Assembly: GCA_964057225.1 (NCBI GenBank)
Contig: OZ059894.1
Coordinates: 5,022,001 to 5,086,000, forward strand
Origin: Auanema rhodensis
Taxonomy: Eukaryota; Nematoda; Chromadorea; Rhabditida; Rhabditidae
Length of the DNA: 64,000 bases
Direction: 5' to 3'
Shown: positions 25,931 to 39,268 of the stretch, one piece after another
How the letters are laid out: the number at the start of each line of letters is the position of its first letter
Position numbering within the stretch: position 1 is the stretch's first letter
Position numbers and translations under genes: made by a program
Notes under the pieces: model-generated
Database searches by the model: none
Seen by the model: only the letters and a program-made list of their open reading frames with translations
What the model was told of the DNA's origin: nothing

Positions 25931-28900
25931 GGAAACTCAACATACACTTATGCATCATTTTTCAAACGATCATAACTAATTTTTGTATTAAGCGTTCCTC
26001 AATGTAGTATAGTGCATTCGATGCGGATTTTTAAGCTGCGTCGATCTGTGTTATCAGATTTGCGCTAGCTTAAAAATGCACCGAGATATCAACTGATATA
26101 AGTTCACACTTATATCCTTGATTTTCACCCTGTAGAATTAATTTTTTCGTTGAATAACATTGTCCATCGTCTTTGCCTTGAAAAAAGGAATCTAAAAACA
26201 TCTACTTTTTGCTAAATTGTTTTGAAATTTTCCGAAAAAATTTTTGTCAAAATGTTTTTGGAAGCTATGTTGAGTGTACATGGAAACTCAACATACACTT
26301 ATGCATCATTTTTCAAACGATCATAACTAATTTTTGTATTAAGCGTTCCTCAATGTAGTATAGTGCATTCGATGCGGATTTTTAAGCTGCGTCGATCTGT
26401 GTTATCAGATTTGCGCTAGCTTAAAAATGCACCGAGATATCAACTGATATAAGTTCACACTTATATCCTTGATTTTCACCCTGTAGAATTAATTTTTTCG
26501 TTGAATAACATTGTCCATCGTCTTTGCCTTGAAAAAAGGAATCTAAAAACATCTACTTTTTGCTAAATTATTTTGAAATTTTTCGAAAAAATTTTTGTCA
26601 AAATGTTTTTGGAAGCTATGTTGAGTGTACATGGAAACTCAACATACACTTATGCATCATTTTTCAAACGATCATAACTAATTTTTGTATTAAGCGTTCC
26701 TCAATGTAGTATAGTGCATTCGATGCGGATTTTTAAGCTGCGTCGATCTGTGTTATCAGATTTGCGCTAGCTTAAAAATGCACCGAGATATCAACTGATA
26801 TAAGTTCACACTTATATCCTTGATTTTCACCCTGGAGAATTAATTTTTTCGTTGAATAACATTGTCCATCGTCTTTGCCTTGAAAAAAGGAATCTAAAAA
26901 CATCTACTTTTTGCTAAATTGTTTTGAAATTTTTCGAAAAAATTTTTGTCAAAATGTTTTTGGAAGCTATGTTGAGTGTACATGGAAACTCAACATACAC
27001 TTATGCATCATTTTTCAAACGATCATAACTAATTTTTGTATTAAGCGTTCCTCAATGTAGTATAGTGCATTCGATGCGGATTTTTAAGCTGCGTCGATCT
27101 GTGTTATCAGATTTGCGCTAGCTTAAAAATGCACCGAGATATCAACTGATATAAGTTCACACTTATATCCTTGATTTTCACCCTGTAGAATTAATTTTTT
27201 CGTTGAATAACATTGTCCATCGTCTTTGCCTTGAAAAAAGGAATCTAAAAACATCTACTTTTTGCTAAATTATTTTGAAATTTTTCGAAAAAATTTTTGT
27301 CAAAATGTTTTTGGAAGCTATGTTGAGTGTACATGGAAACTCAACATACACTTATGCATCATTTTTCAAACGATCATAACTAATTTTTGTATTAAGCGTT
27401 CCTCAATGTAGTATAGTGCATTCGATGCGGATTTTTAAGCTGCGTCGATCTGTGTTATCAGATTTGCGCTAGCTTAAAAATGCACCGAGATATCAACTGA
27501 TATAAGTTCACACTTATATCCTTGATTTTCACCCTGGAGAATTAATTTTTTCGTTGAATAACATTGTCCATCGTCTTTGCCTTGAAAAAAGGAATCTAAA
27601 AACATCTACTTTTTGCTAAATTGTTTTGAAATTTTTCGAAAAAATTTTTGTCAAAATGTTTTTGGAAGCTATGTTGAGTGTACATGGAAACTCAACATAC
27701 ACTTATGCATCATTTTTCAAACGATCATAACTAATTTTTGTATTAAGCGTTCCTCAATGTAGTATAGTGCATTCGATGCGGATTTTTAAGCTGCGTCGAT
27801 CTGTGTTATCAGATTTGCGCTAGCTTAAAAATGCACCGAGATATCAACTGATATAAGTTCACACTTATATCCTTGATTTTCACCCTGTAGAATTAATTTT
27901 TTCGTTGAATAACATTGTCCATCGTCTTTGCCTTGAAAAAAGGAATCTAAAAACATCTACTTTTTGCTAAATTATTTTGAAATTTTTCGAAAAAATTTTT
28001 GTCAAAATGTTTTTGGAAGCTATGTTGAGTGTACATGGAAACTCAACATACACTTATGCATCATTTTTCAAACGATCATAACTAATTTTTGTATTAAGCG
28101 TTTCTCAAAGTAGTATAGTGCATTCGATGCGGATTTCCCAGCTGCGTCGATCTGTGTTATCAGATTTGCGCTAGCTTAAAAATGCACCGAGATATCAACT
28201 GATATAAGTTCACACTTATATCCTCCATTTTCACCCTGAAGAATTAATTTTTTCGTTGAATAACATTGTCCATCGTCTTTGCCTTGAAAAAAGAAAACTA
28301 AAAACATCTACTTTTTGCTAAATTATTTTGAAATTTTTCGAAAAAATTTTTGTCAAAATGTTTTTGGAAGCTATGTTGAGTGTACATGGAAACTCAACAT
28401 ACACTTATGCATCATTTTTCAAACGATCATAACTAATTTTTGTATTAAGCGTTCCTCAATGTAGTATAGTGCATTCGATGCGGATTTTTAAGCTGCGTCG
28501 ATCTGTGTTATCAGATTTGCGCTAGCTTAAAAATGCACCGAGATATCAACTGATATAAGTTCACACTTATATCCTTGATTTTCACCCTGTAGAATTAATT
28601 TTTTCGTTGAATAACATTGTCCATCGTCTTTGCCTTGAAAAAAGGAATCTAAAAACATCTACTTTTTGCTAAATTGTTTTGAAATTTTTCGAAAAAATTT
28701 TTGTCAAAATGTTTTTGGAAGCTATGTTGAGTGTACATGGAAACTCAACATACACTTATGCATCATTTTTCAAACGATCATAACTAATTTTTGTATTAAG
28801 CGTTCCTCAATGTAGTATAGTGCATTCGATGCGGATTTTTAAGCTGCGTCGATCTGTGTTATCAGATTTGCGCTAGCTTAAAAATGCACCGAGATATCAA

Positions 28901-31900
28901 CTGATATAAGTTCACACTTATATCCTTGATTTTCACCCTGTAGAATTAATTTTTTCGTTGAATAACATTGTCCATCGTCTTTGCCTTGAAAAAAGGAATC
29001 TAAAAACATCTACTTTTTGCTAAATTGTTTTGAAATTTTTCGAAAAAATTTTTGTCAAAATGTTTTTGGAAGCTATGTTGAGTGTACATGGAAACTCAAC
29101 ATACACTTATGCATCATTTTTCAAACGATCATAACTAATTTTTGTATTAAGCGTTCCTCAATGTAGTATAGTGCATTCGATGCGGATTTTTAAGCTGCGT
29201 CGATCTGTGTTATCAGATTTGCGCTAGCTTAAAAATGCACCGAGATATCAACTGATATAAGTTCACACTTATATCCTTGATTTTCACCCTGTAGAATTAA
29301 TTTTTTCGTTGAATAACATTGTCCATCGTCTTTGCCTTGAAAAAAGGAATCTAAAAACATCTACTTTTTGCTAAATTATTTTGAAATTTTTCGAAAAAAT
29401 TTTTGTCAAAATGTTTTTGGAAGCTATGTTGAGTGTACATGGAAACTCAACATACACTTATGCATCATTTTTCAAACGATCATAACTAATTTTTGTATTA
29501 AGCGTTTCTCAAAGTAGTATAGTGCATTCGATGCGGATTTCCCAGCTGCGTCGATCTGTGTTATCAGATTTGCGCTAGCTTAAAAATGCACCGAGATATC
29601 AACTGATATAAGTTCACACTTATATCCTCCATTTTCACCCTGAAGAATTAATTTTTTCGTTGAATAACATTGTCCATCGTCTTTGCCTTGAAAAAAGAAA
29701 ACTAAAAACATCTACTTTTTGCTAAATTATTTTGAAATTTTTCGAAAAAATTTTTGTCAAAATGTTTTTGGAAGCTATGTTGAGTGTACATGGAAACTCA
29801 ACATACACTTATGCATCATTTTTCAAACGATCATAACTAATTTTTGTATTAAGCGTTCCTCAATGTAGTATAGTGCATTCGATGCGGATTTTTAAGCTGC
29901 GTCGATCTGTGTTATCAGATTTGCGCTAGCTTAAAAATGCACCGAGATATCAACTGATATAAGTTCACACTTATATCCTTGATTTTCACCCTGTAGAATT
30001 AATTTTTTCGTTGAATAACATTGTCCATCGTCTTTGCCTTGAAAAAAGGAATCTAAAAACATCTACTTTTTGCTAAATTGTTTTGAAATTTTTCGAAAAA
30101 ATTTTTGTCAAAATGTTTTTGGAAGCTATGTTGAGTGTACATGGAAACTCAACATACACTTATGCATCATTTTTCAAACGATCATAACTAATTTTTGTAT
30201 TAAGCGTTCCTCAATGTAGTATAGTGCATTCGATGCGGATTTTTAAGCTGCGTCGATCTGTGTTATCAGATTTGCGCTAGCTTAAAAATGCACCGAGATA
30301 TCAACTGATATAAGTTCACACTTATATCCTTGATTTTCACCCTGTAGAATTAATTTTTTCGTTGAATAACATTGTCCATCGTCTTTGCCTTGAAAAAAGG
30401 AATCTAAAAACATCTACTTTTTGCTAAATTATTTTGAAATTTTTCGAAAAAATTTTTGTCAAAATGTTTTTGGAAGCTATGTTGAGTGTACATGGAAACT
30501 CAACATACACTTATGCATCATTTTTCAAACGATCATAACTAATTTTTGTATTAAGCGTTTCTCAAAGTAGTATAGTGCATTCGATGCGGATTTCCCAGCT
30601 GCGTCGATCTGTGTTATCAGATTTGCGCTAGCTTAAAAATGCACCGAGATATCAACTGATATAAGTTCACACTTATATCCTCCATTTTCACCCTGAAGAA
30701 TTAATTTTTTCGTTGAATAACATTGTCCATCGTCTTTGCCTTGAAAAAAGAAAACTAAAAACATCTACTTTTTGCTAAATTATTTTGAAATTTTTCGAAA
30801 AAATTTTTGTCAAAATGTTTTTGGAAGCTATGTTGAGTGTACATGGAAACTCAACATACACTTATGCATCATTTTTCAAACGATCATAACTAATTTTTGT
30901 ATTAAGCGTTCCTCAATGTAGTATAGTGCATTCGATGCGGATTTTTAAGCTGCGTCGATCTGTGTTATCAGATTTGCGCTAGCTTAAAAATGCACCGAGA
31001 TATCAACTGATATAAGTTCACACTTATATCCTTGATTTTCACCCTGTAGAATTAATTTTTTCGTTGAATAACATTGTCCATCGTCTTTGCCTTGAAAAAA
31101 GGAATCTAAAAACATCTACTTTTTGCTAAATTGTTTTGAAATTTTTCGAAAAAATTTTTGTCAAAATGTTTTTGGAAGCTATGTTGAGTGTACATGGAAA
31201 CTCAACATACACTTATGCATCATTTTTCAAACGATCATAACTAATTTTTGTATTAAGCGTTCCTCAATGTAGTATAGTGCATTCGATGCGGATTTTTAAG
31301 CTGCGTCGATCTGTGTTATCAGATTTGCGCTAGCTTAAAAATGCACCGAGATATCAACTGATATAAGTTCACACTTATATCCTTGATTTTCACCCTGTAG
31401 AATTAATTTTTTCGTTGAATAACATTGTCCATCGTCTTTGCCTTGAAAAAAGGAATCTAAAAACATCTACTTTTTGCTAAATTATTTTGAAATTTTTCGA
31501 AAAAATTTTTGTCAAAATGTTTTTGGAAGCTATGTTGAGTGTACATGGAAACTCAACATACACTTATGCATCATTTTTCAAACGATCATAACTAATTTTT
31601 GTATTAAGCGTTCCTCAATGTAGTATAGTGCATTCGATGCGGATTTTTAAGCTGCGTCGATCTGTGTTATCAGATTTGCGCTAGCTTAAAAATGCACCGA
31701 GATATCAACTGATATAAGTTCACACTTATATCCTTGATTTTCACCCTGGAGAATTAATTTTTTCGTTGAATAACATTGTCCATCGTCTTTGCCTTGAAAA
31801 AAGGAATCTAAAAACATCTACTTTTTGCTAAATTGTTTTGAAATTTTTCGAAAAAATTTTTGTCAAAATGTTTTTGGAAGCTATGTTGAGTGTACATGGA

Positions 31901-32599
31901 AACTCAACATACACTTATGCATCATTTTTCAAACGATCATAACTAATTTTTGTATTAAGCGTTCCTCAATGTAGTATAGTGCATTCGATGCGGATTTTTA
32001 AGCTGCGTCGATCTGTGTTATCAGATTTGCGCTAGCTTAAAAATGCACCGAGATATCAACTGATATAAGTTCACACTTATATCCTTGATTTTCACCCTGT
32101 AGAATTAATTTTTTCGTTGAATAACATTGTCCATCGTCTTTGCCTTGAAAAAAGGAATCTAAAAACATCTACTTTTTGCTAAATTATTTTGAAATTTTTC
32201 GAAAAAATTTTTGTCAAAATGTTTTTGGAAGCTATGTTGAGTGTACATGGAAACTCAACATACACTTATGCATCATTTTTCAAACGATCATAACTAATTT
32301 TTGTATTAAGCGTTCCTCAATGTAGTATAGTGCATTCGATGCGGATTTTTAAGCTGCGTCGATCTGTGTTATCAGATTTGCGCTAGCTTAAAAATGCACC
32401 GAGATATCAACTGATATAAGTTCACACTTATATCCTTGATTTTCACCCTGGAGAATTAATTTTTTCGTTGAATAACATTGTCCATCGTCTTTGCTTTGAA
32501 AAAAGGAATCTAAAAACATCTACTTTTTGCTAAATTATTTTGAAATTTTTCGAAAAAATTTTTGTCAAAATGTTTTTGGAAGCTATGTTGAGTGTACAT
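25931..32599 (+). repeat. Array domain C (M75-M93): homogeneous run of one haplotype
   Basis: Sixteen of nineteen units are ACTTATG/TTCCTCAATG/TTTTAAG/CCTTGATT, differing mainly in CTGTAG versus CTGGAG and in A versus G at p290. The others (M81, M85, M88) are TTCCCAG/CCTCCATT/GAAAACT units. A dimer pattern (GTAG with A, then GGAG with G) occupies M76-M79. Trimers occupy M85-M87 (29441-30493) and M88-M90 (30494-31546). This is the youngest-looking part of the window by sequence uniformity. Confidence 0.82.
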
Positions 32600-35500
32600 G
32601 GAAACTCAACATACACTAATGCATCATTTTTCAAACGATCATAACTAATTTTTGTATTAAGCGTTCCTCAATGTAGTATAGTGCATTCGATGCGGATTTT
32701 TAAGCTGCGTCGATCTGTGTTATCAGATTTGCGCTAGCTTAAAAATGCACCGAGATATCAACTGATATAAGTTCACACTTATATCCTTGATTTTCACCCT
32801 GAAAAATTAATTTTTTCGTTGAATAACATTGTCCATCGTCTTTGCCTTGAAAAAAGGAATCTAAAAACATCTACTTTTTGCTAAATTATTTTGAAATTTT
32901 TCGAAAAAATTTTTGTCAAAATGTTTTTGGAAGCTATGTTGAGTGTACATGGAAACTCAACATACACTAATGCATCATTTTTCAAACGATCATAACTAAT
33001 TTTTGTATTAAGCGTTTCTCAAAGTAGTATAGTGCATTCGATGCGGATTTCCCAGCTGCGTCGATCTGTGTTATCAGATTTGCGCTAGCTTAAAAATGCA
33101 CCGAGATATCAACTGATATAAGTTCACACTTATATCCTCCATTTTCACCCTGAAGAATTAATTTTTTCGTTGAATAACATTGTCCATCGTCTTTGCCTTG
33201 AAAAAAGGAATCTAAAAACATCTACTTTTTGCTAAATTATTTTGAAATTTTTCGAAAAAATTTTTGTCAAAATGTTTTTGGAAGCTATGTTGAGTATACA
33301 TGGAAACTCAACATACACTAATGCATCATTTTTCAAACGATCATAACTAATTTTTGTATTAAGCGTTTCTCAAAGTAGTATAGTGCATTCGATGCGGATT
33401 TTTAAGCTGCGTCGATCTGTGTTATCAGATTTGCGCTAGCTTAAAAATGCACCGAGATATCAACTGATATAAGTTCACACTTATATCCTTGATTTTCACC
33501 CTGTAGAATTAATTTTTTCGTTGAATAACATTGTCCATCGTCTTTGCCTTGAAAAAAGGAATCTAAAAACATCTACTTTTTGCTAAATTATTTTGAAATT
33601 TTTCGAAAAAATTTTTGTCAAAATGTTTTTGGAAGCTATGTTGAGTGTACATGGAAACTCAACATACACTTATGCATCATTTTTCAAACGATCATAACTA
33701 ATTTTTGTATTAAGCGTTCCTCAATGTAGTATAGTGCATTCGATGCGGATTTCCAAGCTGCGTCGATCTGTGTTATCAGATTTGCGCTAGCTTAAAAATG
33801 CACCGAGATATCAACTGATATAAGTTCACACTTATATCCTCCATTTTCACCCTGAAGAATTAATTTTTTCGTTGAATAACATTGTCCATCGTCTTTGCCT
33901 TGAAAAAAGGAATCTAAAAACATCTACTTTTTGCTAAATTATTTTGAAATTTTTCGAAAAAATTTTTGTCAAAATGTTTTTGGAAGCTATGTTGAGTGTA
34001 CATGGAAACTCAACATACACTAATGCATCATTTTTCAAACGATCATAACTAATTTTTGTATTAATCGTTCCTCAATGTAGTATAGTGCATTCGATGCGGA
34101 TTTTTAAGCTGCGTCGATCTGTGTTATCAGATTTGCGCTAGCTTAAAAATGCACCGAGATATCAACTGATATAAGTTCACACTTATATCCTTGATTTTCA
34201 CCCTGAAGAATTAATTTTTTCGTTGAATAACATTGTCCATCGTCTTTGCCTTGAAAAAAGGAATCTAAAAACATCTACTTTTTGCTAAATTATTTTGAAA
34301 TTTTTCGAAAAAATTTTTGTCAAAATGTTTTTGGAAGCTATGTTGAGTGTACATGGAAACTCAACATACACTAATGCATCATTTTTCAAACGATCATAAC
34401 TAATTTTTGTATTAAGCGTTCCTCAATGTAGTATAGTGCATTCGATGCGGATTTTTAAGCTGCGTCGATCTGTGTTATCAGATTTGCGCTAGCTTAAAAA
34501 TGCACCGAGATATCAACTGATATAAGTTCACACTTATATCCTTGATTTTCACCCTGTAGAATTAATTTTTTCGTTGAATAACATTGTCCATCGTCTTTGC
34601 CTTGAAAAAAGGAATCTAAAAACATCTACTTTTTGCTAAATTATTTTGAAATTTTTCGAAAAAATTTTTGTCAAAATGTTTTTGGAAGCTATGTTGAGTG
34701 TACATGGAAACTCAACATACACTTATGCATCATTTTTCAAACGATCATAACTAATTTTTGTATTAAGCGTTCCTCAATGTAGTATAGTGCATTCGATGCG
34801 GATTTCCAAGCTGCCTCGATCTGTGTTATCAGATTTGCGCTAGCTTAAAAATGCACCGAGATATCAACTGATATAAGTTCACACTTATATCCTCCATTTT
34901 CACCCTGAAGAATTAATTTTTTCGTTGAATAACATTGTCCATCGTCTTTGCCTTGAAAAAAGGAATCTAAAAACATCTACTTTTTGCTAAATTATTTTGA
35001 AATTTTTCGAAAAAATTTTTGTCAAAATGTTTTTGGAAGCTATGTTGAGTGTACATGGAAACTCAACATACACTAATGCATCATTTTTCAAACGATCATA
35101 ACTAATTTTTGTATTAATCGTTCCTCAATGTAGTATAGTGCATTCGATGCGGATTTTTAAGCTGCGTCGATCTGTGTTATCAGATTTGCGCTAGCTTAAA
35201 AATGCACCGAGATATCAACTGATATAAGTTCACACTTATATCCTTGATTTTCACCCTGAAGAATTAATTTTTTCGTTGAATAACATTGTCCATCGTCTTT
35301 GCCTTGAAAAAAGTAATCTAAAAACATCTACTTTTTGCTAAATTATTTTGAAATTTTTCGAAAAAATTTTTGTCAAAATGTTTTTGGAAGCTATGTTGAG
35401 TGTACATGGAAACTCAACATACACTAATGCATCATTTTTCAAACGATCATAACTAATTTTTGTATTAAGCGTTCCTCAATGTAGTATAGTGCATTCGATG

Positions 35501-38500
35501 CGGATTTTTAAGCTGCGTCGATCTGTGTTATCAGATTTGCGCTAGCTTAAAAATGCACCGAGATATCAACTGATATAAGTTCACACTTATATCCTTGATT
35601 TTCACCCTGAAGAATTAATTTTTTCGTTGAATAACATTGTCCATCGTCTTTGCCTTGAAAAAAGGAATCTAAAAACATCTACTTTTTGCTAAATTATTTT
35701 GAAATTTTTCGAAAAAATTTTTGTCAAAATGTTTTTGGAAGCTATGTTGAGTGTACATGGAAACTCAACATACACTTATGCATCATTTTTCAAACGATCA
35801 TAACTAATTTTTGTATTAAGCGTTCCTCAATGTAGTATAGTGCATTCGATGCGGATTTCCAAGCTGCGTCGATCTGTGTTATCAGATTTGCGCTAGCTTA
35901 AAAATGCACCGAGATATCAACTGATATAAGTTCACACTTATATCCTTGATTTTCACCCTGAAGAATTAATTTTTTCGTTGAATAACATTGTCCATCGTCT
36001 TTGCCTTGAAAAATGAAATCTAAAAACATCTACTCTTTGCTAAATTATTTCGAAATTTTTCGAAAAAATTTTTGTCAAAATGTTTTTGGAAGCAATATTG
36101 AGTTTACATGGAAACTCAACATACACTAATGCATCATTTTTCAAACGATCATAACTAATTTTTGTATTAAGCGTTCCTCAATGTAGTATAGTGCATTCGA
36201 TGCGGATTTCCAAGCTGCCTCGATCTGTGTTATCAGATTTGCGCTAGCTTAAAAATGCACCGAGATATCAACTGATATAAGTTCACACTTATATCCTCCA
36301 TTTTCACCCTGAAGAATTAATTTTTTCGTTGAATAACATTGTCCATCGTCTTTGCCTTGAAAAAAGGAATCTAAAAACATCTACTTTTTGCTAAATTATT
36401 TTGAAATTTTTCGAAAAAATTTTTGTCAAAATGTTTTTGGAAGCTATGTTGAGTGTACATGGAAACTCAACATACACTAATGCATCATTTTTCAAACGAT
36501 CATAACTAATTTTTGTATTAATCGTTCCTCAATGTAGTATAGTGCATTCGATGCGGATTTTTAAGCTGCGTCGATCTGTGTTATCAGATTTGCGCTAGCT
36601 TAAAAATGCACCGAGATATCAACTGATATAAGTTCACACTTATATCCTTGATTTTCACCCTGAAGAATTAATTTTTTCGTTGAATAACATTGTCCATCGT
36701 CTTTGCCTTGAAAAAAGGAATCTAAAAACATCTACTTTTTGCTAAATTATTTTGAAATTTTTCGAAAAAATTTTTGTCAAAATGTTTTTGGAAGCTATGT
36801 TGAGTGTACATGGAAACTCAACATACACTAATGCATCATTTTTCAAACGATCATAACTAATTTTTGTATTAAGCGTTCCTCAATGTAGTATAGTGCATTC
36901 GATGCGGATTTTTAAGCTGCGTCGATCTGTGTTATCAGATTTGCGCTAGCTTAAAAATGCACCGAGATATCAACTGATATAAGTTCACACTTATATCCTT
37001 GATTTTCACCCTGAAGAATTAATTTTTTCGTTGAATAACATTGTCCATCGTCTTTGCCTTGAAAAAAGGAATCTAAAAACATCTACTTTTTGCTAAATTA
37101 TTTTGAAATTTTTCGAAAAAATTTTTGTCAAAATGTTTTTGGAAGCTATGTTGAGTGTACATGGAAACTCAACATACACTTATGCATCATTTTTCAAACG
37201 ATCATAACTAATTTTTGTATTAAGCGTTCCTCAATGTAGTATAGTGCATTCGATGCGGATTTCCAAGCTGCGTCGATCTGTGTTATCAGATTTGCGCTAG
37301 CTTAAAAATGCACCGAGATATCAACTGATATAAGTTCACACTTATATCCTCCATTTTCACCCTGAAGAATTAATTTTTTCGTTGAATAACATTGTCCATC
37401 GTCTTTGCCTTGAAAAAAGGAATTTAAAAACATCTACTTTTTGCTAAATTATTTTGAAATTTTTCGAAAAAATTTTTGTCAAAATGTTTTTGGAAGCTAT
37501 GTTGAGTGTACATGGAAACTCAACATACACTAATGCATCATTTTTCAAACGATCATAACTAATTTTTGTATTAAGCGTTCCTCAATGTAGTATAGTGCAT
37601 TCGATGCGGATTTTTAAGCTGCGTCGATCTGTGTTATCAGATTTGCGCTAGCTTAAAAATGCACCGAGATATCAACTGATATAAGTTCACACTTATATCC
37701 TTGATTTTCACCCTGAAGAATTAATTTTTTCGTTGAATAACATTGTCCATCGTCTTTGCCTTGAAAAAAGGAATCTAAAAACATCTACTTTTTGCTAAAT
37801 TATTTTGAAATTTTTCGAAAAAATTTTTGTCAAAATGTTTTTGGAAGCTATGTTGAGTGTACATGGAAACTCAACATACACTTATGCATCATTTTTCAAA
37901 CGATCATAACTAATTTTTGTATTAAGCGTTCCTCAATGTAGTATAGTGCATTCGATGCGGATTTCCAAGCTGCGTCGATCTGTGTTATCAGATTTGCGCT
38001 AGCTTAAAAATGCACCGAGATATCAACTGATATAAGTTCACACTTATATCCTCCATTTTCACCCTGAAGAATTAATTTTTTCGTTGAATAACATTGTCCA
38101 TCGTCTTTGCCTTGAAAAAAGGAATCTAAAAACATCTACTTTTTGCTAAATTATTTTGAAATTTTTCGAAAAAATTTTTGTCAAAATGTTTTTGGAAGCT
38201 ATGTTGAGTGTACATGGAAACTCAACATACACTAATGCATCATTTTTCAAACGATCATAACTAATTTTTGTATTAATCGTTCCTCAATGTAGTATAGTGC
38301 ATTCGATGCGGATTTTTAAGCTGCGTCGATCTGTGTTATCAGATTTGCGCTAGCTTAAAAATGCACCGAGATATCAACTGATATAAGTTCACACTTATAT
38401 CCTTGATTTTCACCCTGAAGAATTAATTTTTTCGTTGAATAACATTGTCCATCGTCTTTGCCTTGAAAAAAGGAATCTAAAAACATCTACTTTTTGCTAA

Positions 38501-39268
38501 ATTATTTTGAAATTTTTCGAAAAAATTTTTGTCAAAATGTTTTTGGAAGCTATGTTGAGTGTACATGGAAACTCAACATACACTAATGCATCATTTTTCA
38601 AACGATCATAACTAATTTTTGTATTAAGCGTTCCTCAATGTAGTATAGTGCATTCGATGCGGATTTTTAAGCTGCGTCGATCTGTGTTATCAGATTTGCG
38701 CTAGCTTAAAAATGCACCGAGATATCAACTGATATAAGTTCACACTTATATCCTTGATTTTCACCCTGAAGAATTAATTTTTTCGTTGAATAACATTGTC
38801 CATCGTCTTTGCCTTGAAAAAAGGAATCCAAAAACATCTACTTTTTGCTAAATTATTTTGAAATTTTTCGAAAAAATTTTTGTCAAAATGTTTTTGGAAG
38901 CTATGTTGAGTGTACATGGAAACTCAACATACACTAATGCATCATTTTTCAAACGATCATAACTAATTTTTGTATTAAGCGTTCCTCAATGTAGTATAGT
39001 GCATTCGATGCGGATTTTTAAGCTGCGTCGATCTGTGTTATCAGATTTGCGCTAGCTTAAAAATGCACCGAGATATCAACTGATATAAGTTCACACTTAT
39101 ATCCTTGATTTTCACCCTGAAGAATTAATTTTTTCGTTGAATAACATTGTCCATCGTCTTTGCCTTGAAAAAAGGAATCTAAAAACATCTACTTTTTGCT
39201 AAATTATTTTGAAATTTTTCGAAAAAATTTTTGTCAAAATGTTTTTGGAAGCTATGTTGAGTGTACAT
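32600..39268 (+). repeat. Array domain D (M94-M112): irregular trimer, tetramer and pentamer spacing
   Basis: The private marker TTAATCGTTCC starts units at 34004, 35057, 36461 and 38216, giving steps of 3, 4 and 5 units. These units alternate with recombinant haplotypes that join TTCCTCAATG to TTCCAAG (M97, M100, M103, M104, M107, M109), a combination rare elsewhere. CTGCCTCG marks M100 and M104 only. The changing step size is what unequal exchange inside a higher-order repeat produces. Confidence 0.78.
35759..36109 (+). repeat. Divergent monomer M103
   Basis: M103 carries AAAAATGAAATC, CTACTCTTTGC, ATTTCGAAATTT and GCAATATTGAGTTTAC, several of them private. It shares ATTTCGAAATTT with M166. 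Its neighbours are near standard, so the divergence is confined to one unit. Confidence 0.75.
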
